This document shows positions 55,907 through 64,000 of a DNA stretch of 64,000 nucleotides, one piece after another. Source of the stretch: Heterocephalus glaber (taxonomy: Eukaryota > Chordata > Mammalia > Rodentia > Bathyergidae); assembly GCF_000247695.1 (NCBI RefSeq), contig NW_004624782.1, positions 13,903,671 to 13,967,670 of the forward strand. The letters run 5' to 3'. The position numbers and the translations under genes are program-made. Each line of letters begins with the position of its first letter. Positions within the stretch are counted from its first letter, which is position 1. The notes under the pieces were generated by a model that did no database searches, had not been told where the DNA came from, and saw nothing but the letters and a program-made list of their open reading frames with translations.

Positions 55907-55982
55907 GGGCTGGAGGTGTAGCTCTGTGGTAGGGCTCTTGCCTAGCATGTGAAAAGCCCTGGGTTGGATCTCCACCATGGCA
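55907..55982 (+). mobile_element. old ID SINE
   Basis: GGCTGGAGGTGTAGCTCTGTGG and GGGTTGGATCTCCACC. Confidence 0.7.
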
Positions 55983-56118
55983 ATAAATAAACTGGACAAA
56001 AAGCACCCTACACAGTGGAGGCGTACTCTGAAGGCCAGGTGCTGATTTTCGTCCTATCACAAAGCCATGCATGTAAATCACAGAAAACTGAAGAAATACT
56101 AGCAAAAAGTAATGGTCT

Positions 56119-56420
56119 AGCTGGGTGCAGCGGTGTGTATTTATATTTCCAGTTAGTTGGGAGGCTGAAGCAGGAAGATCCTTGAGCCCAGGAGTTTGAG
56201 GATAGCTGGGGCATCACAAGGAAGTTTTCCCCCAATCACACCCCAGTACTGGGGATTGAACTTAGGGCCTTCACACTGAGCTATGTCTCCAGCCTTTTTA
56301 ATATATCATATTTGGAGACAGGCTTGCCCAGTCTGGGCTCAGTCTAGGCTTAAACTTGTACTCTTCCTGCCTTAGCCTCCCAAAGTGCTGGGATTAGGGG
56401 TTTGCAGCACCATACTTAGC
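56119..56420. mobile_element. forward B1 fragment then reverse B1-dID
   Basis: Forward B1 at 56119-56222 (AGCTGGGTGCAGCGGTGTG) is followed by reverse composite 56241-56420 (GTACTGGGGATTGAACTTAG; CCTCCCAAAGTGCTGGGATT). They form an imperfect inverted repeat. Confidence 0.75.
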
Positions 56421-56500
56421 AAGACTGTTTCTTAAAAAAAAAAGAGTAACACTCTTTCTACCATCTAGAAATCCCTGCACTAGTCTTGTTAGTCTTTCCT

Positions 56501-56588
56501 ATTTTTTTTTTTTTTTGGACTGGGAATCGTACTCAGGACCTTGTGCTTGTGAGGCAGGCATGGAGCCACTAAGCTAAATCCCCGGTCC
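56501..56588 (-). mobile_element. ID SINE
   Basis: TTTGGACTGGGAATCGTACTC; CACTAAGCTAAATCCCC. CTTTCCTATT / CTTTTCTATTC flank it. Confidence 0.88.
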
Positions 56589-56599
56589 CCTTTTCTATT

Positions 56600-57280
56600 C
56601 TTTCTATGCTAGACTCATGCTAGCTCAGCATGGGACCATAGAATAGAAACTCTATGACTGATGAAGGAATGAACAGAAATGACTGCTTGCCTCTAAATTA
56701 CAGGCAGAATAAGGTGTTCACTAAGAAAACTCCTCTCCAAAACTCTAGAGAAGTGGAGTAGGGCAATGAATAAAATCATGACCTGTACGGGTGTGTGTGC
56801 GCGCGCACATAAATCTCTCTCTCTCCGCCAAGGCCCTGGAAGGTGAGGAAGACCAGTAAATGGAAGCCACTGTTACCATCATGCTGGTGTTCCCCAGGCA
56901 GGCTCCAGGGCTCCCCTCTTCCTTCCCCTAAACCCCAAGTCCTTTAGCCCACTTGCTGCTCTAGAAGCCTAGGCAGAAAGTGGTTCCCCTGGGCAGGCCT
57001 TCTGACCCCCCCAAAAGGAGAAAGCTTCCTTCTTTCAAACAAGCACTCTCTTCACAGTCATCCTGGAGTTTTATTTTGAAAATGGAACAAACCAACCCTG
57101 CTTTCATTAGAAAGTTGTAAGAAAAACAGATTTTTACAAATGAAGGAAACGGAGCCAGAGAGGGCAAGATGCTTGCTGGGTTACAACATCCAGGCGTCAC
57201 TCTTCTCACAAAAGCATCTCCCAGCTCTGGAAAGGAGTTCAGAGGGCAGGGGACTCGGGGTGCACACTAGTGTGCCGGTC
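56600..57280. other. no gene recognised; short (GT/GC)n at 56788-56806
   Basis: Unique-looking sequence; no frame or repeat assignment. Confidence 0.35.
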
Positions 57281-57460
57281 CTTGACAGCAGCCCTAGCTG
57301 AGTGCTCTTGGGCAAGTCACTCCACTGTCCCACTTCTCAGTTCACTGTCTATAGAATGGGGATAATCCCGCTTTGCTGGGCAGTAGCATGGTGAGAGAAA
57401 CAGTAAATGTATCTTGTCCAGTGCTGGCACACAGAAGTCACTTAGGGTGACTTCTCCAGA
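57280..57460 (+). repeat. MIR
   Basis: GAGTGCTCTTGGGCAAGTCAC and GTTCACTGTCTATAGAATGG. A second MIR-like segment lies at 57700-57860 (ACTTCTCTGAGCCCTAATC). Confidence 0.7.
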
Positions 57461-58381
57461 TAAGGAGAGCAGCCATTAGCTAACTTATCCAGAGAGGCGG
57501 ACTGGGCAGGGAAAGGTGTCCCGGGTGGGGGCACCAAGTCTAGTACACAGACTCCTCTCAGAAAGGAGAATCCTCCATTCTTCCTAGGCAGCCTCAGACT
57601 GAAGGGTCCTGACAGACAGGAAAGCCTGAAATACTGCTGCAGATGGTAGAGGAAATTGTCCTTCTCTGAGCTTCCTGTGGAGAGCCCACATGCTGAAGTC
57701 AAGACTATGTGGATTCAAGTCACCCCGGTTGCTTACAAACTAGGGTCAAGTGATAATTTAACTTCTCTGAGCCCTAATCTGTGAAATGGAGATAACAGTA
57801 ATGACCTCACAGAATTGAAATGATTTTGTGAGATTATGCACATAGCAATCTCAGAAGATTATCCAGTTCACTGATAGCTGTTTTGTTTTATACGGTAGAA
57901 AACGATTTAGATAATTGCTTGGCATTAGGGTTGAGAGTCTCACCCAAGTTCAGGAAGCCCTGTGTACAGAGTCCCAGCCAGCCTGAGGTTGTGGTGCTCA
58001 AATACAGCAAAGTCAGAAAGGGTCCTGCCTCAGCCGCCAGGTGCTGGGGTTACAGGCAGGCACCTCCATGCCCGGGTTTCTGAATGTTTTATAGTTTTGT
58101 TCGTACTAATAAGGCATTTTTTAAAAAGATAATTAAAAGAATTAAAAATACGTGTATGAGGATCACTATTTAACTTAGCCGGGTCTGTGAACCCGGGGTA
58201 AGAATTCTGCTCCTTTATTAAAGAATCTAGTAGTAAGCAGTCAACGTTAGTTAATAATTTTTTTTAAAGTGTGTCAGTCAAGTCTTGACAAATCTGAATT
58301 TGTCGCCCTTCCTATACTGATCTGCACCACAACTCTGGAGAAATCAACCTGAGCCTCGATGTTCTTATCTGATAGTCTTCT

Positions 58382-58469
58382 CTTTTTTTGCTGCTGGGGA
58401 TCGAACTCGAACTCGGGGCCTTGCACTTTCGAGGCTGGGGGCGGGGCCACTGAGCTAAATCCCGGCCCT
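58382..58469 (-). mobile_element. ID SINE with 6-bp B-box duplication
   Basis: GGGGATCGAACTCGAACTCGG has CGAACT twice where the consensus has it once. It lies at the edge of a CpG island. Confidence 0.93.
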
Positions 58470-59055
58470 CCAGGCTCTGGTCTCAAATCCGGGTAACAGC
58501 TCCTCCTCATGAGGCCGTACCAGAGGCGACGGGCGCGGAGCGCCCGACACAAGCTCCCACGCCCGCAGTCACCACAGATGCCCGAGCCGGTGTGGCGGCC
58601 TGGGCTCAGGCGGGCCCAGGGACCGGGGGGGCGCAGCCAGACCTGCGGGCCAGACGGCGCCTTCACCACGGCAAGGTTCCTTCCTCCCGGCCTCGACGCC
58701 GCGCTTTCGCAGGGACCCCGAGGACCTCAGGCTGCAAGAGCGTTGCAGAAACTGACCGTGGCTCGGCCGCTCAATCGCGCCCGCTCGCAGCCCGGCCGAG
58801 CGCGCAGCCCCGCGCAGCCCCGCGCAGCCCCGCGTCGCAAGTCCGCCGGAAGTCCGCCGGGCCCCTCTAGCGCGGCCGCGTCGGTGGCCTTAACCCTTCG
58901 CCCGCGCACCGGCCGCGCTCCTTTGTTTCCCGCGGCTCCACAAAGGCGGGTGCGGAACCGGCCTGAGGCTGCACGCAGCCGCGAGCCGGGGCCGGCCGTG
59001 CGGAGGTCTTGCCACCTCGTCTCTCTGGCTCTCCCCCAAGAACTTAAAATATACA
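58470..59055. promoter_or_regulatory. orphan CpG island D
   Basis: About 590 bp of CpG-dense DNA with a GCCCCGCGCA tandem (58806-58837), a duplicated AGTCCGCCGG (58840-58860) and an inverted CCTTTGT/ACAAAGG pair (58919-58946). The 227-codon plus frame has no family resemblance. It is most likely a promoter or CpG relic for a transcript outside the recognised genes. Confidence 0.6.
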
Positions 59056-59259
59056 CGTTAAAACCTCAATCCAAGTCATCACAGATTACAAAGGAGTTTT
59101 ACTCTCTCGGCGCTGCATTTTCTAAATTCTCTAGAGTGTATGCAATAGTGCCCGAGATTCTAAAAAGTCGAAAAGACATTTTTATGGTTTAAGTACAGCG
59201 TCTCTGGCCATGCCCTGCACTTGGTTCCCGCTTCCTGATCTGGTTCAGACGGAGGACTT

Positions 59260-59360
59260 CGAACATAACACAAGCAAGGGAAAGACTACCGGCTCCATTC
59301 TGCAGTTGAGGCAACTGAAGTATAGAGAGGGGAAGTGACTTGGCTAAAATTCGATAAAAC
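59260..59360 (+). repeat. MIR fragment
   Basis: CCATTCTGCAGTTGAGGCAAC and GGGAAGTGACTTGGC. Confidence 0.6.
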
Positions 59361-60120
59361 ATGTTGAGCTGGGGAAAGCCTGCATTCCTATTCTGCATCC
59401 TGACCCTTCACCACACCACAGCTGCCTGACCGATGAAGAACAAAGGGAAAGGGCGAGGACACCACAACCTGAAAACCTACAGACAGATGTAAGGAATGGA
59501 CAGCAAGTTATGTTCTGCCCCCTGCCTCCCCTGTGTGGGTACTGGGGTCAGCAACCTGCAGCGGCTCTGCCCTCACAGCCTTCAGAGGCCCATGTAACAG
59601 GTTCGAGGGTTCTGCCCCAGCTGAGTACACCTGCTACAAGGGCACACTTCCGGAGCCCGAGACGTAACCGCAGGACGAGAAGAATCTGGGGAACACTCCA
59701 CTGGTTGCAACTTTATTGCGGTTTTGGGTCTTCAGAACAGAATTGGGTATTACAGAACTACAGCCAGAAAAGGAGTAGGATTTTGCCTTGGAAAGGAAGA
59801 TGTGCTTGATTGTGTTCTTTCCTTTATCACTAATAAAAAATGATTCACTGCACCACACCAGGCACTACAAAGGCAGAGGTAAAAGAGACAGACGTGGCCT
59901 CGTTCTAGCTGCTGAAGGACCAGGAAGATATACAAGGAGAGAAGTACAGTGACTAACCAGGCACCTGGCCTACTTTGAAGGGCAGAGGGCAAGATGGAAC
60001 CCAAGGGCTGAAATATAAGTGTTGGCCAGGACGAGAAAGGAGGAGAACTTCCCAGGCAGAGGGAGCAGCAAGTGCTAAGAGGGAACAGCCTAGCCAGCTT
60101 CAGTGTGTTCAAAGTTAGAA
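59361..60120. other. no gene or recognised repeat
   Basis: Mixed sequence; no supportable feature. Confidence 0.35.
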
Positions 60121-60124
60121 GAGG

Positions 60125-60242
60125 GGGCCAGGTATGGCACACAGCTGTAATCCTAGCACTTGGGAGGCTGAGGCAGGAGGATCACACTGAGTTCAAGGCC
60201 AGCCTGGGCTACATAATGAGAACCTATCTTAAAAAAAAAAAA
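60125..60242 (+). mobile_element. B1 SINE
   Basis: GGCCAGGTATGGCACACAGC; GAACCTATCTTAAAAAAA. GAAGTTAG/AAAGTTAGAAG words flank it. Confidence 0.88.
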
Positions 60243-60675
60243 TTAACAAAAGAAGTTAGGAGACAGGCAAAAGAAGCAGGCAGAGGCCAAACTGAGCAGG
60301 CCTTGTTTGCCATGCTGAGGAACTTGAAAAAACTCCATGGTCAAAGGCAGGTATGAAAGGACACCAGGAGGTGCCTGTAACTGGAGGGCTAGAAGTGAGG
60401 TGTTACTAGCACAGTACTGAGGAGGAAGAGCAGTAGAGGCTAGTGCCTGGCAAGCCAAGCTGCAAGGCTGGGCCATTAGCCTGTGGGCCATCTGAGAGGA
60501 GTAAGACACTAGGTGAGGTAGGGACTGTGGTGACTTATCAACGCATGCTCCGTCTCCAGGCGTGTTACCAACCCTTTTGTGATGACTATTCCAGGAGGCA
60601 AATTCAGGGGCTCAGAACTTTGACTTTCAAGAGTTTCCAGGAGTCCAGATTTTTACATGAAACTGCTTGAATTCT

Positions 60676-60761
60676 TTTTGGGTTTTTTTGGTCCAGGGAT
60701 CAAACTCAGGTCCTTGGGCTTGTGGAGCAGGTGGCGAAACCACTGAGCTAAATCCCTGGCC
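60676..60761 (-). mobile_element. ID SINE
   Basis: TTTTGGTCCAGGGATCAAAC; TGAAACT(G/A)CTTGA on both sides. Confidence 0.93.
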
Positions 60762-60915
60762 TGAAACTACTTGATTTTAAATGTCAACGTATTCAACACC
60801 ATGTCAGCCAAGCATATTGGGTCCATAGGCTGGTGGTTCCCAGATGTTTCCACACATTAGCATTGCTTCAGAGGCTTTCCAAAAAAAAAAAAAAAAAAAA
60901 AATCCAAATGCCTAC

Positions 60916-61103
60916 GGCAGGCATGGTGGAGCACACCTGTAATCCCAGCACCCTGGGAGGCTGAGGAAGGAGGATCACAAGTTCAGCCCAGCCTGGGCAA
61001 CTTAGTGACTTAGTGTGACCCCATCTCAAAAATTTTTAAAAGGGGAGGGGGAGCTGGGGATGTAGCTCAGTGCAGAGGTCCTGGGCTTAATCCCAGTGTC
61101 AAA
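60916..61103 (+). mobile_element. B1-dID composite SINE
   Basis: GGCAGGCATGGTGGAGCACACC; then GCTGGGGATGTAGCTCAGTG; AATGCC(T/C)A words on both sides. Confidence 0.85.
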
Positions 61104-61201
61104 GGGAGGGAAAAACCCAATGCCCAAGTCAAGTCATCCACTATACCAAATAAAAATTCTGGAGTAGAAGTCAGGCATCAGACTCTTTTAACTTTCTCTC
61201 C

Positions 61202-61284
61202 TTTTTTTTTTTTTTGGTACCAGGGATTGAACTCCTTGTGCTTGAGCAGCAGGTGTCGAAACCACTGAGCTAAGTCCCCGGCCC
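61202..61284 (-). mobile_element. ID SINE
   Basis: CATCAGACT target words both sides; internal deletion after the B box (GAACTCCTTGTGC). Confidence 0.93.
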
Positions 61285-61597
61285 CAACATCAGACTTTTT
61301 TATGAGTCCCTAGATGTACAGTAGTTTGAGAACCATTAAGTATATTTCTTTGGGTTGCCAGGCAAAGCCATAGGGAGCTATGTACTCGATAATATCTGTG
61401 CATTTCACTAGATGGATATTTTACCTCAAAGGAAAAAACCTGCAACCAAGCATACTGGACTCTAATTAATGACATACATGCTGAAGTGTTTAGAACTAAG
61501 TGTATTGTTGCAGGTTATTTTGAAATCTATCAAGAAAATAAGATGGATAACTGTAGATATGAGATAAAGCAAATACTGTAAAATGCTACGGGATCAA

Positions 61598-61707
61598 AGT
61601 CAGATGTGTTGGCGCATACCTGTAATCACAGCACTTGGGAGGCTGAGGCAGGAGGATTGCCAGGAGATCAAGGCCAGCGTGACCCACAGAGACCTTGTCT
61701 CAAAACA
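61598..61707 (+). mobile_element. B1 SINE
   Basis: GTTGGCGCATACCTGTAATC; CTACGGGATC / CTACAGGATC duplicate the target. Confidence 0.9.
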
Positions 61708-61816
61708 CAGCTACAGGATCTAGGTGGTGGGTACATATATGCCACCTATACAATTCTATCAGCTACTAAATCTTTTCTATTCGTTAAAAAATTTTTATGT
61801 ATGTTTAAAACTTTTT

Positions 61817-61908
61817 GGGCCAGGGATTTAGCTCATTGGTGCCACCACCTCGCAAGCCCAAGGTCCCGAGTTTGATCCCCAGTCCCCCTCTCAAAAAAAC
61901 AAAAAAAC
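61817..61908 (+). mobile_element. ID SINE
   Basis: TTTAGCTCATTGGTGCC A box; 3' end diverges (CCCAGTCCCCCTCTC). Confidence 0.9.
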
Positions 61909-61924
61909 TTTATAACAACATGTT

Positions 61925-62335
61925 GGGGGGGCAAGTCTGATCATTTCACCCCTCTGTTCAGTCTTTGTCATCCCCACAATGGAAGCCAAAGCCTGACAGT
62001 GGCTTCCAGGCAGGACCATCAAACGCTCTGGTCACCCCAGCATTCCTGTTACCTGACATTACTGCTGCTGCCCTCTTTGGTTCTCAGAAGTCTGAGTGAA
62101 GCAGTGTTTGTCCTGCCTGAGGCCCTACCTGCCCTGCACTTACCCTGCTGCACCTCCCAGGTGTTCCCCAGGCTGTTCCTGCACCTGGCACTGCTTCCAC
62201 CTGATGTGTGGCTCTTTCCCTCACCTCCTTCACATTTTTCTTCACGTCTTCTCTTCTCAGTGAGGGCTCTCCTGACTTGTTTAAAACTGCAACCTGCTTT
62301 CCCCCATCTCCTTGCTCTGCTTTGTTTTTTCCTAA
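61925..62335 (+). repeat. L2, long copy
   Basis: CTGATCATTTCACCCCTCTG, GGCACTGCTTCCACCTG and CTCAGTGAGGGCTCTCCTG follow L2 order over about 400 bp. Confidence 0.75.
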
Positions 62336-62336
62336 G

Positions 62337-62504
62337 TACAGTCATATACTGCACAGCAGTGTCTCAGTGAAAATGGACTGTACCACCTAGTGACATCGCA
62401 GTCACATTAGCTTGTGTGAGTACACTCCAGTGTTGCCCAGTGATGAAACTGCCTCAGATGCACTTCTCTGGACATACCTCTGTCCTTAGGCTACCATGAC
62501 TGTA
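62337..62504. mobile_element. small TIR DNA element (Tigger-like)
   Basis: TACAGTCAT at 62337-62345 and ATGACTGTA at 62496-62504 are exact inverted ends including the TA target. The interior resembles a non-autonomous Tc1/mariner-class MER element. Confidence 0.6.
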
Positions 62505-62992
62505 CTTACAACTTCCAGCCATAGGCTGAATATGCTCTTTGGTTGCCAAGCAAAGCCATAGGAAGCCATGAGATTTATGGCAGCAGTTACTGATCTTCTT
62601 CCATGTTGTTTATGTTATATTCCTAGGGGTTAGAACAGCGCCCGGTAGACTGTGAATAAATACATGTGGGAGCTCCCAGTCTGGTACTGAAGACCAAAGC
62701 TGAGGGGCCCAGTGCTGTGCGGAATGGGGTGCACAAGCAGAGGAGAGAAGACACCCCGGCAGCTGAGGGTGAGAAACAAGAACAAATCTGCCCAGCAAGG
62801 GGAACAAGAAGGGCACACGCACAGAGCACACAGCAGCAGAAAGCCCAAGAAGTGAGACGTGCTGGGCTGCATCTGGGTGGACTCTGGGCAGTTCAGAGGC
62901 GACTGGAGCTGAGGAAGCAGCAGAGTGCAGCTCCACCATGCAGGGGATGAGGAAAACTGCAGCTGGACTAGGGCAGCTTCACAGAGGCGGCT

Positions 62993-63064
62993 GGGGCCAG
63001 GGATGTAGCTCAGTGGTGCCTCGCCTGCCTGGTAAGCACAAAGACCTGAGTTCAATCCCCGGGA
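62993..63064 (+). mobile_element. ID SINE, 3'-truncated tail
   Basis: GGCCAGGGATGTAGCTCAGTGG; TGAGTTCAATCCCCGGGATGG, without an A tail. Confidence 0.88.
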
Positions 63065-63069
63065 TGGAG

Positions 63070-63810
63070 CATGGATCGGAAGGGAGCACGAGTGGGGCAG
63101 GAAAACCTGCCAGGAAGCTTCAACGAGTTGTGTTAGCACCTGAAGAAAGTAAAGCAGTGTGGTCCTGGGGAAGCGAGCTGGAGAATCACTAAGATGTTCG
63201 GCCACGGTGGCTCGGGGAAGTGGACTTTAACTAGTGCACAGGAGACAGTGGGAAGGGGCTGGGGGAAAACAAGCCCCAGGGCCAAGGGTCTGTGGGACAG
63301 GGACTCCTCATGGAGGTGCTGGCAGCCGTCTGGTGCTGAGTGAGGCAGAGAATTCAAAACCATTAACTCAGAGAGAAGGTGGGGCTCTGTGGGGAGTGTT
63401 CATTAAGGGAAGAGCCAGGCCAACAGACCAGAGAGGGAACAGACCAGGGGTGCATGGAGCCAGAGGGAGGAGAAGGGACAAGCAGTGGAGGCCCGGGGCT
63501 ACCAAGGGCAGACTTTCCAAAAGGAGGGGAGGAGGTAGAGAGGGCAGGGCAGATGACCAAGCAGAGGTGGCTGGGAAGGATGGAGGAAGATTGGAGGGGA
63601 ACAGGCCACAGGGAGAGAGGGGCAGGCCTGGCCCCGCAAGGTCACCAGGGTCAGCAATGAGGAGAGGGACGAGAACAGGGAGACTCAAACTCCAGCCTGC
63701 TCAGAAAGGGACAACCCATCCAGGCCAGAACACTTCCCAGCCTCAGACAGCAGGTCTCTGCTGCTGACCTCCACATCTTAGTGTTCTCTCCTCTGAAATG
63801 GGGTAACTGG
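63070..63810. other. purine-rich unique-looking segment
   Basis: AGGG/GGAG-rich DNA (63370-63660) keeps several frames open on both strands; no gene is recognised. Confidence 0.4.
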
Positions 63811-63814
63811 AAAA

Positions 63815-64000
63815 ACAACTGCCATTTATTAAGACGTACTGTTCGTAAGCCAAGGGCTCTCATTCTACCTACTGGCCCATTTAATGCCCACAATAGCCTT
63901 ACCAGACTGATGTTACTATCAACACTATTTTACAGATGAGGAAACTGAGGCAGGTGAGAAAAAGACAGGTTAAATCACTTGTTCAAAGGCACACAGCAAA
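63815..64000 (+). repeat. MIR, running off the right edge
   Basis: GCCATTTATTAAGACGTACTG, TATTTTACAGATGAGGAAAC and CACTTGTTCAAAGGCACACAG follow the MIR consensus. Confidence 0.8.

Noticed and set aside
58509..59192. 227-codon frame in CpG island D
   Set aside because: Low-complexity Arg/Pro/Ala sequence with tandem repeats; no supporting splice sites or family.
5330..63064. tRNA-Ala genes suggested by GATTTAGCTCAGTGG motifs
   Set aside because: All are ID SINEs with A tails, no acceptor stem pairing and target-site duplications.

Overview
The window is nuclear DNA from a placental mammal, most likely a rodent outside the mouse/rat family. It has one recognisable protein-coding gene at its left edge, and the other ~60 kb is intergenic DNA packed with interspersed repeats. 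The rodent call rests on three repeat families: dozens of short tRNA-Ala-derived ID SINEs, B1 SINEs (7SL-derived, several with the internal right-half duplication), and B1-dID composites (a B1 followed by an ID). The ID consensus ends in GGTACC plus an A tail and lacks the extended tails I associate with squirrels, kangaroo rats and mole-rats. My best guess is therefore a beaver-like rodent, held with low certainty. URR1-like, MLT1-like, MIR, L2 and old L1 remnants fit any rodent.

Left edge (1-4000): the 5' half of ZNF629 (mouse Zfp629) on the minus strand. A short first coding exon (start at 1482-1480), a 139-bp intron, and a large exon with the first ten C2H2 zinc fingers run off the left end. 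A 135-N assembly gap interrupts finger 4. A CpG island with a GTAAGT donor at 3737-3732 and an ETS site marks the probable promoter and noncoding first exon. In human and mouse the next gene beyond the ZNF629 promoter is, from memory, BCL7C on the same strand. I see no BCL7C exon here, so the rest is probably ZNF629-BCL7C intergenic sequence.

Intergenic part: 5-16 kb is dense ID/B1/B1-dID sequence with CpG-rich segments at 11.6-12.0 and 15.9-16.2 kb. 17-20.3 kb and 23.7-26.4 kb are two sense-strand L1 remnants riddled with ID insertions, many with visible target-site duplications. 26.9-33 kb holds L1/HAL1-, L2-, MIR- and URR1-like fragments. 33.1-33.9 kb is AT-rich and repeat-poor. 34.0-35.2 kb is the largest orphan CpG island, with a strong minus-strand splice donor. 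36.8-38.2 kb is an older L1. 41.6-43.8 kb holds two MLT1-like LTRs split by SINEs. 44.0-44.8 kb is an L1 3' end containing a 450-N gap. 47.9-48.8 kb is a decayed ERVL-like gag remnant. 49.1 kb is a U6 retropseudogene. 52.4-52.8 kb is another MLT1-like LTR, 54.88-55.3 kb a pair of inverted mariner transposase fragments, 58.4-59.05 kb another orphan CpG island, and 61.9-62.5 kb an L2 plus a small TIR element.

I found no CRISPR array, operon, functional tRNA or rRNA gene, or novel defence or biosynthetic system. The points most worth checking are the gap that breaks the ZNF629 frame, the orphan CpG islands with promoter or splice signals, the inverted mariner pair, the U6 retropseudogene and the nested ID insertions.
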